Positions 8,134-16,552 of a stretch of DNA of 64,000 nucleotides are shown piece after piece; within the stretch, counting starts at the first letter, position 1, and each line of letters begins with the position of its first letter. The stretch comes from Roseomonas sp. 18066. Lineage in GTDB: Bacteria; Pseudomonadota; Alphaproteobacteria; Acetobacterales; Acetobacteraceae. The DNA lies in contig NZ_CACSJM010000001.1 in NCBI RefSeq assembly GCF_902706185.1, positions 46,126 to 110,125 of the forward strand. Direction: 5' to 3'. A program made the position numbers and the translations under genes. A model generated the notes under the pieces. It searched no databases. It was not told the origin of the DNA and was given only the letters and a program-made list of their open reading frames with translations.

Positions 8134-9105
8134 ATGGACGAGGACAGAACCGTGCCGGCCGCCATGCAGCCACAGCCCGGCGATTACGAATACGACCTGG
8201 ACCGGGCGCTGAGCGCCGTGGTGACGCTGCGCGCCCGCATCCCCGACGACGCCTTCACCGCCGAGACGCTGGGCACCGAGCGGATCGGCAACGCCGTGCA
8301 GTTCCGCGAGGACGGGTTGCTGCTGACCATCGGCTACCTGGTGACCGAGGCGGAGGAGGTCTGGCTGACCGCCGGCGACGGCCGCGTCGTGCCCGGCCAT
8401 GTGATCGGCTTCGACCAGGTCACCGGCTTCGGCCTGGTGCAGGCGCTGGGGCGGCTCGGCGTGCCGGCGCTGCCGCTCGGCGCCTCCAGCAGCATACGCC
8501 CCGGCGACGACATCGTCTTCGCCGGCGCCGGTGGCCGCCAGGGGGCGCTGGCCGGGCGCATCGTCGCGCGCCAGGCCTTTGCCGGCTACTGGGAATACCT
8601 GCTCGACGATGCGATCTACACGGCGCCGGCGCATCCGCTCTGGGGCGGCGGCGCGGTGATCGGGCCTCGCGGCGACCTGGTGGGCATCGGCTCGATCCAA
8701 CTCGGCCATGACCCGGGCGACGGCAAGGTGCGGGTGCTGAACATGAGCGTCCCCACCGACCTGCTGAAGCCGATCCTGCCGGAAATGCTGGCCCAGGGGC
8801 AGCCCAGCCGGCCGCCGCGGCCCTGGCTCGGCGTCTCGGCGGCGTCCGAGGAAGGGCAGCTGGTGCTGATCGGCGTCAGCCGGCGCGGCCCGGCGGCGCG
8901 GGCCGGGCTGAAGCGCGGCGATATCGTGCTGGCGGTCGACAGCCAGCCGGTGACCGACGAGGCCACCTTCTTCCGCGCGCTATGGTCGCTGGGCGATGCC
9001 GGGGTCGATGTGCCGCTGGTGCTGGACCGCGACGGCGACCGCTTCGAGGTCAATGTCACCTCGGGCGACCGCAACCGCTGCCTGAAGACCCGCCGGCTGC
9101 ACTGA
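8134..9105 (+). CDS. HtrA-like protein with lost catalytic triad plus PDZ domain
   Basis: The 323-residue product follows the layout of DegP/HtrA proteases: a two-barrel trypsin-like domain (about residues 45-215) and one PDZ domain (about 225-315, with GPAARAGLKRGDIVLAVDSQPV). All three catalytic positions are altered. The histidine of the family NHVV motif is Y68 in LTIGYLVTE, the aspartate of TDLAV is G98 in TGFGLV, and the serine of GNSGGP is W170 in PLWGGGAVIG. It is therefore predicted to be inactive and to act as a binding or scaffold protein. No signal peptide is seen. The ATG at 8134 has GGAGG upstream. Confidence 0.82.
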   Translation: MDEDRTVPAAMQPQPGDYEYDLDRALSAVVTLRARIPDDAFTAETLGTERIGNAVQFREDGLLLTIGYLVTEAEEVWLTAGDGRVVPGHVIGFDQVTGFGLVQALGRLGVPALPLGASSSIRPGDDIVFAGAGGRQGALAGRIVARQAFAGYWEYLLDDAIYTAPAHPLWGGGAVIGPRGDLVGIGSIQLGHDPGDGKVRVLNMSVPTDLLKPILPEMLAQGQPSRPPRPWLGVSAASEEGQLVLIGVSRRGPAARAGLKRGDIVLAVDSQPVTDEATFFRALWSLGDAGVDVPLVLDRDGDRFEVNVTSGDRNRCLKTRRLH

Positions 9106-9115
9106 CGCCCCAGGG

Positions 9116-9155
9116 CAGGACCGGGCAGGACAGGACAGGACCGGGCAGGGCAGGG
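9116..9155. repeat. Short 20-bp tandem repeat
   Basis: CAGGACCGGGCAGG recurs at 9116 and 9136 with a 20-bp period, embedded in further CAGGA/CAGGG units in the gap between convergent genes. Confidence 0.5.
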
Positions 9156-9187
9156 GGGGCGTGCCGGGGGACGCATCCGCCGCGCCC

Positions 9188-10090
9188 TCAGCCGAAAGGC
9201 GAGGCAGCCTCCTGCAGCAGCCAGTCGCGCAGCGCCGTCACCGGCGCTTCCCGCCCGCGCGCCGGGGCATGCAGCAGGTGCCAGCCGGTGCCGCGCCGCA
9301 GCGGGGCAATGGCGGGCAGCGGATTGACCAGCCGCCCGGCATCGAGCTCGGGCGCCACCAGCGACAGGTCGGCCAGCGCCACGCCGAGGCCATGCATGGC
9401 GGCCTGCGGCGGCAGCAGCGAGGAGGCGAAGCGCAGCGGCCGCTCGGGGCGCTGGCCGCGCTGGCCGGCATGGGCCAGCCATTCCTCCCAGTCGTTCGGT
9501 GCGGTGTCGGAGGCCAGCAGCGTCTCGCCGGCCATGGTCCGCGGCTCCAGCGCGCCACGGGCGGCCAGCCAGGCGGGGGCGCAGACCGGCACCAGCCGGT
9601 CGGGGAACAGCAGATGGGAAGAAATCTCCGGCCAGGGGCCGCGGCCATGCACCACGGCGGCATCCAGCCCGTCATCGCCGCGCAGCTCCGGCGTCTCGAT
9701 GGCGGTGGACAGGCGCAGCTCGATCTCCGGATGGCGGCGGTGGAAGCGGGGCAGGCGCGGCAGCAGCCAGCCGATGGCGAAGGAAGTCTGCGCATTGACC
9801 GTCAGCAGGGCGCGCGGGCGCTCCGCCAGGGCGCGGCCGATGCCGGCCTCCAGCGTGTCGAAGGCGTCGACCAGCACCGGCAGCAGCGCCCGGCCCTCGG
9901 CGGTCAGCGCCAGGGAGCGCGGGCCGCGGTCGAACAGGCGCCGCGCCAGCCGCGCCTCCAGCAGCTGCACATGGCGGCTGACAGCGGCGGCGGTGACGCC
10001 GAGCTCCTCCGCCGCCGCCGCGAAGCCGCCATTGCGGGCGGCGGCCTCGAAGGCGCGCAGCGCGTTCAGCGGCGGCAGGCGGCGGCGCAT
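9188..10090 (-). CDS. LysR-family regulator, GcvA-like
   Basis: The 300-residue product opens with the GcvA-type LPPLNALRAFEAAARNGGFAAAAEELGVTAAAVSRHV winged HTH (read in two parts, residues 5-40) and has a LysR substrate-binding domain after residue 90. The start at 10090 (MRRRLPPLNAL) is chosen over an upstream extension because it begins just before the conserved HTH. It lies seven bases downstream of the NtaA-type monooxygenase stop on the same strand and is probably co-transcribed with it and the binding-protein gene further upstream. Confidence 0.92.
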   Translation of the reverse strand: MRRRLPPLNALRAFEAAARNGGFAAAAEELGVTAAAVSRHVQLLEARLARRLFDRGPRSLALTAEGRALLPVLVDAFDTLEAGIGRALAERPRALLTVNAQTSFAIGWLLPRLPRFHRRHPEIELRLSTAIETPELRGDDGLDAAVVHGRGPWPEISSHLLFPDRLVPVCAPAWLAARGALEPRTMAGETLLASDTAPNDWEEWLAHAGQRGQRPERPLRFASSLLPPQAAMHGLGVALADLSLVAPELDAGRLVNPLPAIAPLRRGTGWHLLHAPARGREAPVTALRDWLLQEAASPFG

Positions 10091-10097
10091 TCTTTCG

Positions 10098-11435
10098 TCA
10101 GTTCGCCATCGCCGGCTGGGCGGTGAAGCGGTTGGCCGGGCGGTCCAGGCCGAAATGCTCGCGCAGCGTGGTCCCGCCATAGTCCTCACGAAACAGCCCG
10201 CGGCGGCGCAGCTCGGGCAGCACGGTCTCGGCGAAGACGCCCATGTCGCCGGGCAGGTTGGGCGGCAGCAGGTTGAAGCCGTCGCAGGCGCCGCCCTCGA
10301 ACCATTCCTGCATGTGGTCGGCGATGTCGGCGGGGGTGCCGGCGAAGGTGTCGTGGCCGCGGCCGAAGGCGATGGCGTGGATCAGCTGGCGGATGGTCAG
10401 GTTGTCGCGCCGCGCCAGGTCGACGAAGACCTGGTAGCGGCTCTTGCCGCCATTGATCGCCTCGATCGGCGGCAGCTCGGGCAGCGGGCCGTCCAGCGGA
10501 TAGGTGAAGAGGTCGACGCCCAGGTTGTTCGACAGCTGGTGCAGCCCGTATTGCGGCACGATGTATTCGTTGAGCTCCGCGGCCTTGTCGCGCGCCTCCT
10601 GCCGGGTCGCGCCGACCACGGCGGCCAGGCCCGGCAGGATGCAGAGCTGGTCGGGGCGGCGGCCGTAATTCCGCATCCGCGCCTTCACGTCGCCATAGAA
10701 TTCCTGCGCATCGGCCAGGTTGTTCTGCGCGGTGTAGATGGCCTCGGCGAAGCGGGCGGCGAATTCGCGCCCGTCGGTGGAGGAGCCGGCCTGCACCAGC
10801 ACCGGATGCCCCTGCGGCGGCCGCGGAAAGTCGAGCGGGCCGCGCACCTTGAAGAATTTTCCCTCATGGTGGATCGGATGCAGCTTGCTGCGGTCGACGA
10901 AGCGGCCGCTGGCGCGGTCGGCGACCAGCGCGTCGTCTTCCCAGCTGTCCCAGAGCGCGCGGGTGACGTCCACGAACTCGGTCGCGCGGGCATAGCGCTG
11001 GGCGTGCTGCATATGCTGGTCATGGCCGAAATTCTGCGCCGCCATCTCGTTGCCCGAGGTGACGATGTTCCACCCGGCGCGGCCGCGGCTGACGCGGTCG
11101 AGGGAGGCGAACTTCCGCGCCAGGTCATAGGGCTCGTGATAGGTGGTGGACGCCGTGCCGATCACGCCGATCTTGCTGGTCACCGCGGCGACGGCGGCGA
11201 GCAGTGTGAAAGGCTCGAAGAAGTTGTTGAAAGGCCCGTGCTCGACATGGTGGTTGATGGCCAGCGCGTCGGCGATGAAGACGGCGTCGAGCTTCGCCGC
11301 CTCCGCCTGCTGCGCCAGCCGCTGGTAGTAGCCGATATCCATCATGTCGGCCGGATCGGTGCCGGGATGGCGCCAGGCGGCCTCGTGATGCCCGATGCCC
11401 TGGATGAACAGGTTCAGGTGCATTTTTCTGGTCAT
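10098..11435 (-). CDS. FMN-dependent monooxygenase, NtaA/SnaA/DszA family
   Basis: The 445-residue product is a bacterial luciferase-like monooxygenase that needs FMNH2 from a separate flavin reductase. Family signatures are HEAAWRHPGTDP near the N-terminus, FEPFTLLAAVAAVTSKIGVIGTASTTYHEPY, GRAGWNIVTSGNE, PVLVQAGSS and GLFREDYGGTTLREHFG near the C-terminus. The length matches the family. Such enzymes oxidise aminopolycarboxylates, sulfones or thioethers; the substrate is not evident. It lies 13 bases after an oligopeptide-type binding-protein gene on the same strand. No reductase gene is adjacent. Confidence 0.93.
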   Translation of the reverse strand: MTRKMHLNLFIQGIGHHEAAWRHPGTDPADMMDIGYYQRLAQQAEAAKLDAVFIADALAINHHVEHGPFNNFFEPFTLLAAVAAVTSKIGVIGTASTTYHEPYDLARKFASLDRVSRGRAGWNIVTSGNEMAAQNFGHDQHMQHAQRYARATEFVDVTRALWDSWEDDALVADRASGRFVDRSKLHPIHHEGKFFKVRGPLDFPRPPQGHPVLVQAGSSTDGREFAARFAEAIYTAQNNLADAQEFYGDVKARMRNYGRRPDQLCILPGLAAVVGATRQEARDKAAELNEYIVPQYGLHQLSNNLGVDLFTYPLDGPLPELPPIEAINGGKSRYQVFVDLARRDNLTIRQLIHAIAFGRGHDTFAGTPADIADHMQEWFEGGACDGFNLLPPNLPGDMGVFAETVLPELRRRGLFREDYGGTTLREHFGLDRPANRFTAQPAMAN

Positions 11436-11448
11436 TGAGCGAGACCCT

Positions 11449-13050
11449 TCAGGCCGACTTGGAGACGTCCCAGAAGACCGGGATGGGGGCGGTGACGACG
11501 CCGGCGACGTTGCTGCGCCAGGCCTGCTTGGCCAGGAAGAAGCCGGTGGGCAGGAAGATCACGTCGTTCAGCGCCGCCGCGTTGATCTTCTCGGCGATTC
11601 TCTTTTCGTCCTCGAGCGAGGCGCTGTCGTACCATTCGGCGATGCCGGCCTCGACGCCGGGGCTGTCGGGCCAGCCGAACCAGCCCTTTTCCCCATTGGC
11701 GCGCAGGCCGAGATAGGCGGCGGGGTTGATGCAGTCGGTACCGGCATGGCTGACCTGGAAGGTGTGCCAGCCGCCCTGCTCCGGCGGCGCGCGGCGGTTC
11801 AGTCGGCGGGTCTGGATGGTGGCGAAGTCGGTCGAGATATAGTCGATGTTCAGCCCGATGCGGCGGAACATGTCGGCGGCGACATCGCCCACCGCCTTGG
11901 CGGCGAAGGAATCCTGCGCCGTCAGCATGACGATCTTCTCGCCGGCATAGCCGGACTCGGACAGCAGCCGCTTGGCCAGCTCGAAATCGCCGCCGCGGGC
12001 CAGGGTGGTGTCGCCGGCCTCGGTGTAGAGCGGCGTGCCGGGCGTGAAATAGCCGTTCATCGGGCGGCGCAGCGCCGTGTCCTCGCCCACCAGCGCGCTC
12101 AGATAGTCGGTCTGGCGGATGCCGGCCAGCATGGCGCGGCGGATGCCGACCTTGTCGAAGGGCGGCTGCAGGTGGTTCAGCCGCACGCCGGAGACGACGC
12201 CGAGGTCATTGGCGATGCCGGTGCGGATGCTGCGATGCCGCTCCAGCTGCGGCACCAGGTCGGGCAACGGGCTTTCCAGCCAGTCGACCTCGCCGGTCTG
12301 CAGCGCGCCGGCGGCGGTCGCGCCATCGGGGATGATCAGCCATTCGATGCGGTCGACCAGCATCCGCTTGCCGCCGGCCATCCAGGAGGCGGGCTCCGGC
12401 CGCGGCTGGTAGCCTTCGAAACGCTCGAAGACGACGCGGGAGCCGACGCGCCATTCGGCGGTGACCATGCGCATCGGGCCGCTGCCGATATATTCGGTGA
12501 TCACCTTGCTGGGGTCGGTGCGGGCGATGCGCTCCGGCATGATGAAGGTGCAGGGCGTGTTCGACTTGGCCAGCGCATAGAGCATCTTCGGGAAGGGGCG
12601 CTTCAGCACCCAGCGGAAGCTGCGGTCGTCGAGCGCGGTCAGGCTGTCCTCGATGGCGGCGATGTTCTGCCCCATCACGTCGCGCGCGGCCCAGCGGCGC
12701 AGGCTGGCCACCGCGTCGCGCGCGGTGACGGGGGCGCCGTCATGGAAGACCAGGCCGGGGCGCAGGCGGAAATGCCAGGTCAGCCCGTCGGCCGAGACCT
12801 CCTCATGCTCGACCATCTGGCGCTGCGGCAGCATGCGCGTGTCGATGCCGTAGAGCGTGTCCCAGACCAGCAGCGCGGCGTTGCGCACGCTGTAGGAGGT
12901 GCCCCAGATCGGGTCGAGATTGGCGATGTCGCCCTGGGGGACGAAGCGCAGCACGCGGGTCGCGGCCTGGGCCGAGGCCGGACGGGCGAGGAAGGGCGCC
13001 GCCAGGGTGGTGACCCCGAGCGAGGCAGTCAGGAGGGAACGGCGGCGCAT
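11449..13050 (-). CDS. ABC transporter substrate-binding protein, family 5 (Dpp/Opp type)
   Basis: The 533-residue product has a leader with a twin-arginine-like start (MRRRSLLTASLGVTTLAAP, cleavage near SAQA) and the SBP_bac_5 fold, with ISADGLTWHFRLRP-like and GSGPMRMVTAEW segments. It would deliver a peptide-like or organic ligand to an ABC permease. No permease or ATPase genes are in the window, so it must work with a transporter encoded elsewhere. The gene leads an apparent operon with the NtaA-type monooxygenase and a LysR gene, suggesting its ligand feeds that oxygenase (inference). Confidence 0.92.
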   Translation of the reverse strand: MRRRSLLTASLGVTTLAAPFLARPASAQAATRVLRFVPQGDIANLDPIWGTSYSVRNAALLVWDTLYGIDTRMLPQRQMVEHEEVSADGLTWHFRLRPGLVFHDGAPVTARDAVASLRRWAARDVMGQNIAAIEDSLTALDDRSFRWVLKRPFPKMLYALAKSNTPCTFIMPERIARTDPSKVITEYIGSGPMRMVTAEWRVGSRVVFERFEGYQPRPEPASWMAGGKRMLVDRIEWLIIPDGATAAGALQTGEVDWLESPLPDLVPQLERHRSIRTGIANDLGVVSGVRLNHLQPPFDKVGIRRAMLAGIRQTDYLSALVGEDTALRRPMNGYFTPGTPLYTEAGDTTLARGGDFELAKRLLSESGYAGEKIVMLTAQDSFAAKAVGDVAADMFRRIGLNIDYISTDFATIQTRRLNRRAPPEQGGWHTFQVSHAGTDCINPAAYLGLRANGEKGWFGWPDSPGVEAGIAEWYDSASLEDEKRIAEKINAAALNDVIFLPTGFFLAKQAWRSNVAGVVTAPIPVFWDVSKSA

Positions 13051-13187
13051 GGCGTCCTTCGGGGCTGGGCGGAATTCCGCCCCTGTGAAGGCCGTGCTGT
13101 CTGGTTCCCTGCCGCGCGGGCTTGGACGCCGCGCTTGGCGGCAGAGTGAGACCTCGCCCTGCTTGAGGCAACACAGTTAAGCTCGGC

Positions 13188-13214
13188 CTGAGGCTCAGTT
13201 TTGCTGAGCCTCAG
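13188..13214. promoter_or_regulatory. Double palindrome CTGAGnCTCAG in divergent promoter region
   Basis: CTGAGGCTCAG (13188-13198) and CTGAGCCTCAG (13204-13214) are each palindromic and are also perfect inverted copies of each other, with a TTTTG spacer and 16-bp centre-to-centre spacing. The element lies between the divergent binding-protein and HAD-hydrolase genes. It could be a paired operator or a hairpin. Confidence 0.5.
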
Positions 13215-13265
13215 CCGGGGCCGCCCGCTTGGGACCGGGGGGTGCCGCATGGTAGGAGGGGTGCC

Positions 13266-13961
13266 ATGCCGATCGACCTGATCTGCCTCGATGCCGATGA
13301 CACGCTGTGGCACAACATGCGCCACTTCCAGGCGACCGAGGACGCGCTGCTGGCCATCCTGCAGCCCTTCGCCGAGGCGCGGATCGCGCGCGCGGCGCTG
13401 GAAGCCTGCGAGATCCGAAATCTTGCCCTGTACGGCTACGGCGCCAAGGGTTTTACGCTCTCGATGATCGAGACGGCGTTGGAGTTGGGCGGGGACGCGT
13501 TGCCGCCGACGGCATTGAAAAAAATCCTGGAGGCGGGGCGGGTGCTGCTGCGGCATCCGGTGCAGCTGTTCGACGGGATCGAGGCGACGCTGGCGGCGCT
13601 CGCCGATCGCGGCCGGCTGGTGCTGGTGACCAAGGGCGACCTGCTGCACCAGGAGAGCAAGCTGGCCGCCTCCGGCCTCGGCGACCGCTTCTCCGGCATC
13701 GAGATCGTCAGCGACAAGAATGCCGAGACCTTCCGGCGCCTTTTCGCCCGCTACGATGTCGTGCCGGGGCGCGCGGTGATGGCGGGCGATTCGATGCGCT
13801 CCGACATCCTGCCGGCGCTGGAGGCCGGCGCCTGGGCCGCCTTCGTGCCGCAGCAGCAGGTCTGGAGCCATGAGGCGGCGGCGGCGCCGGAAGCGCATCC
13901 GCGCTTCCGGCAGCTTTCTCGACTTGCCGAGCTGCCGGATTGGATCGACAGCCTGACCTAG
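13266..13961 (+). CDS. HAD-superfamily hydrolase
   Basis: The 231-residue product has the HAD motifs in order: CLDADDTLWHN (motif I nucleophile aspartate near residue 9), LVTKGD (motif II), the lysine of SDKNAETF and VMAGDSMRSDI (motif IV). A small-molecule phosphatase role is likely; the substrate is unknown. The ATG at 13266 is preceded by AGGAGG; an in-frame upstream ATG at 13242 lacks that spacing. Its 3' end overlaps that of the convergent NtaA-type gene by four bases. Confidence 0.88.
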   Translation: MPIDLICLDADDTLWHNMRHFQATEDALLAILQPFAEARIARAALEACEIRNLALYGYGAKGFTLSMIETALELGGDALPPTALKKILEAGRVLLRHPVQLFDGIEATLAALADRGRLVLVTKGDLLHQESKLAASGLGDRFSGIEIVSDKNAETFRRLFARYDVVPGRAVMAGDSMRSDILPALEAGAWAAFVPQQQVWSHEAAAAPEAHPRFRQLSRLAELPDWIDSLT

Positions 13962-15307
13962 TCGGCGGCCAGGGTCGGCGTGGCGAAGACGCGGCGCTGC
14001 GGGGTGGCCAGGCCCATGGTCTGGCGCAGCGTGCCGCCGGCATAGTCTTTCCGGAACAGCCCGCGCTTCTGCAGCTCCGGCACCACCAGATCGACGAAAT
14101 CCTGCAGCGAGCGCGGCACCACCGGCATGTCGACATTGAAGCCGTCGCAGGCCTGGCCCTTGAACCAGTCTTCCATCTGGTCGGCGATCTGCACCGGGTT
14201 GCCCTTGAACATCACATGGCCCAGCGAGGGCACGATCCGCTCATAGGTCTGGCGGATGGTCAGGTTTTCCGCATGGGCCATGGCGGCGATGGAGTCGCGG
14301 TAGCTGGCGACACCGGCGATCTCGCCCTCCATCGTCGGCAGCGGGCCGTCGATCGGATAGGCCGAGAGATCCATCTGGCATTGCCGCGACAGATAGGCGA
14401 GGCCGAGCTCCGGCAGGATCAGCGATTGCAGCTCCTGGAATTGTTCTTCGGCTTCCGCTTCGGTGCGGCCGATATACAGGGTCACGCCGGGCAGGATACG
14501 AAGGCTGTCGGTGGGTCGGCCATACTTCGCCATGCGCGACTTCACGTCGGCGTAGAATTCCTGCGCCTCCGCCTTGGTCTGGGCCACCGAGAACATCAGC
14601 TCGGCATGCTCGGCCGCCAGCTCGCGCCCGGCTTCCGACTGGCCGGCGGTGCAGAGCACCGGATAGCCCTGCGGCATGCGCGCCACGTTCAGCGGGCCCT
14701 GGACGGAAAAATGCTTGCCGACGTGGTTCAGGCGCTGGACGCGGTCGGGATCGAGGAAGCGGCCGCTGGCCTTGTCCTCGATGAAGGCGTCCTCGGCCCA
14801 GGAATCCCACAGCCCCTTGCAGACCTCGACGAATTCGCGGGCGCGGTTGTAGCGCTCGGCGCGCGGCACATGCGCGACCCGGCCGAAATTCACTGCGTCG
14901 CCGGCATAGGAGCCGGTGACGATGTTCCAGCAGGACCGCCCCTGGCTCAGATGGTCGAGCGAGGCGAAGCGGCGCGCCAGCAGATAGGGCTCGTCATAGG
15001 TCGTGGTCGCGGTGGCGAACAACCCGATCTTCGATGTGTGCTGCGACAGCGCCGCCAGCAGGGTCAGCGGCTCGAAGGCGGCCGGGCGGTCGGAGCGGCT
15101 GGTGGCCGAGAACAGGATCGGGTCGTCCATCTGCCGCACGGCATTGCCGTCCGCCAGGAACAGCATGTCCAACTTGCCGCGCTCGGCCAGCTTCGCCAGG
15201 TGGATGGCGTTGTCCAGGCTCATGGTGGTGGGCGACCAGGCGTCGCGGTGCCGCCAGCCGGCCAGGTGGCTGCCCAGGCCGATCAGGCTGGTCATCAGGT
15301 TCATCAT
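13958..15307 (-). CDS. FMN-dependent monooxygenase, NtaA/SnaA/DszA family (second copy)
   Basis: The 449-residue product is a paralogue of the one at 10098-11435 and shares FEPLTLLAALSQHTSKIGL, GRSCWNIVTGSYAGDAVNFG, YPVLCTAGQSEAGRE and the C-terminal LFRKDYAGGTLRQTMGL. It is a class C two-component flavin monooxygenase needing an external reductase. The ATG at 15307 has GGAGG eight bases upstream; 15304 is an alternative. It follows an alpha/beta hydrolase gene on the same strand after 120 bp, so the hydrolase may process the oxygenase product. The substrate is unknown. Confidence 0.92.
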   Translation of the reverse strand: MMNLMTSLIGLGSHLAGWRHRDAWSPTTMSLDNAIHLAKLAERGKLDMLFLADGNAVRQMDDPILFSATSRSDRPAAFEPLTLLAALSQHTSKIGLFATATTTYDEPYLLARRFASLDHLSQGRSCWNIVTGSYAGDAVNFGRVAHVPRAERYNRAREFVEVCKGLWDSWAEDAFIEDKASGRFLDPDRVQRLNHVGKHFSVQGPLNVARMPQGYPVLCTAGQSEAGRELAAEHAELMFSVAQTKAEAQEFYADVKSRMAKYGRPTDSLRILPGVTLYIGRTEAEAEEQFQELQSLILPELGLAYLSRQCQMDLSAYPIDGPLPTMEGEIAGVASYRDSIAAMAHAENLTIRQTYERIVPSLGHVMFKGNPVQIADQMEDWFKGQACDGFNVDMPVVPRSLQDFVDLVVPELQKRGLFRKDYAGGTLRQTMGLATPQRRVFATPTLAAD

Positions 15308-15427
15308 CAGCAGCGCCTCCACCCGCGCCGGTCTGCGGCGCCATCTCCGGGGGCCGCGACCGGCATTTTTTCTTCCCTGCCCGGCGATGCTGCGGCAGGC
15401 GCGGGCGGCGGGCAAGGGGGGGCCGCG

Positions 15428-16237
15428 TCAGCCCGTGGCGAAAGCCAGCAGCTCGGCGTTCAGCCGCGCCCGGTGGCTGAGCGGCAGGCCATGCGGCGCA
15501 CCCTCGAACAGGCTGAGCCGGGCGCCGGGGATCAGCGCGGCGGTGGCCTGGCCGGTCAGCGGCAGCGGGCAGGTTTCGTCCCGGTCACCCTGCAGCACCA
15601 GCACCGGCAGGCGCAGCCGCGGCAGGTCCTCGCGGAAGTCGGTGGTGGTGAGCGCGGCGTGGAAGGCCTCCAGCGCGCGCGGGCTGGCTTGCAGGGCGAG
15701 GCCGATCAGCCAGTCCAGCTCGGCCTGCGGCACCTCGGGCCCGGCGAAGGGGCGGGCATTGCGGTCCAGCCAGCCGCGCCAGTCCGGGCGCAGTTCTTCC
15801 TGGATGAAGGCGCGGAAGATCGCCGGGTCGATGCCTTCGGGGTGGTCGTCGCGGCGGGCCAGCAGCGGCGTGGTCGGCGCGATCATCGCCAGCCGGGCGA
15901 TGCGGTTTCCGCCGTGCCGGGTCAGGTGCCGCACCGCCTCGCCGCTGCCGGCCGAGAAGGTGATGGCGGTCGCGTCGCGGATGTCATGCGCCTCCAGCAC
16001 CGCCTCGAGGTCGTCGGCAAGCGTGGAAAAATCCATGGGGCCGCCGGGGTCGGGGGAGGCGCCATGGCCGCGGCGGTCATAGGTCAGGCAGCGGAAGCCG
16101 GCGGCCAGCAGCGCCTCGGTCTGGTGGCGCCAGGAGGCGCCGGGCAGGCTCCAGCTGGCCAGCAGCACCACGGGCGGGCCGGCGCCCTGGTCCTGGCAAT
16201 GCAGCGTCGCGCCGTCGCGGGTGGTGATGGCGGTCAT
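15428..16237 (-). CDS. Alpha/beta hydrolase
   Basis: The 269-residue product resembles the cofactor-free haloperoxidase/esterase group: TYDRRGHGASPDP, an elbow at TFSAGSGEAVRHL with nucleophile S95, LQGDRDETCPL carrying the acid and GAPHGLPLSHRARLNAELLAF carrying the histidine. The first glycine of the usual GxSxG elbow is replaced by threonine. GGAGGAAAG precedes the ATG. It is probably transcribed with the downstream NtaA-type monooxygenase. The substrate is unknown. Confidence 0.87.
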   Translation of the reverse strand: MTAITTRDGATLHCQDQGAGPPVVLLASWSLPGASWRHQTEALLAAGFRCLTYDRRGHGASPDPGGPMDFSTLADDLEAVLEAHDIRDATAITFSAGSGEAVRHLTRHGGNRIARLAMIAPTTPLLARRDDHPEGIDPAIFRAFIQEELRPDWRGWLDRNARPFAGPEVPQAELDWLIGLALQASPRALEAFHAALTTTDFREDLPRLRLPVLVLQGDRDETCPLPLTGQATAALIPGARLSLFEGAPHGLPLSHRARLNAELLAFATG

Positions 16238-16552
16238 GGCGGGCTTTCCTCCGTGGTGCCGTTCCAGGCTGGGCCCGCGGCAGGGCAGCGGTCGATGACC
16301 TGCCAGGTCATCAAGGCAAGGCGGGTGAACTTCGCGTCAGCGCGGGCGTCGCAATCCGCGCGGAACGGCAGCAGGAATGATACGGATTCGTTCCAAAACC
16401 AGGGCGCGAGACGGGTTTGCGCGGCATGTCGCGCCGCCGATGCGTCCCGCGAAAACCCCTGTCGCGGCGTTGGAAAGCCCGGCGGCGGCCTTGGCTTGAC
16501 GGGGCGAAAACGCCGATCCCAGGATGCGGCGAACCCTCGGGGGGTGCTCGCC
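16238..16552. promoter_or_regulatory. Divergent intergenic region with a perfect 19-bp palindrome
   Basis: The region separates the alpha/beta hydrolase gene from the NarL-type regulator. It contains GATGACCTG-C-CAGGTCATC at 16294-16312, a perfect palindrome 57 bp upstream of the hydrolase start, well placed as an operator. I see no gene in the remainder. Confidence 0.5.

Noticed and set aside
9116..9155. CRISPR-like array
   Set aside because: Only two 20-bp units with no spacers; simple local duplication.
10173..10187. CCCGCCATAGTCCTC, one base from the iteron-like element
   Set aside because: It lies inside a monooxygenase gene and encodes the family-conserved EDYGG near the C-terminus, so chance from codon use explains it.
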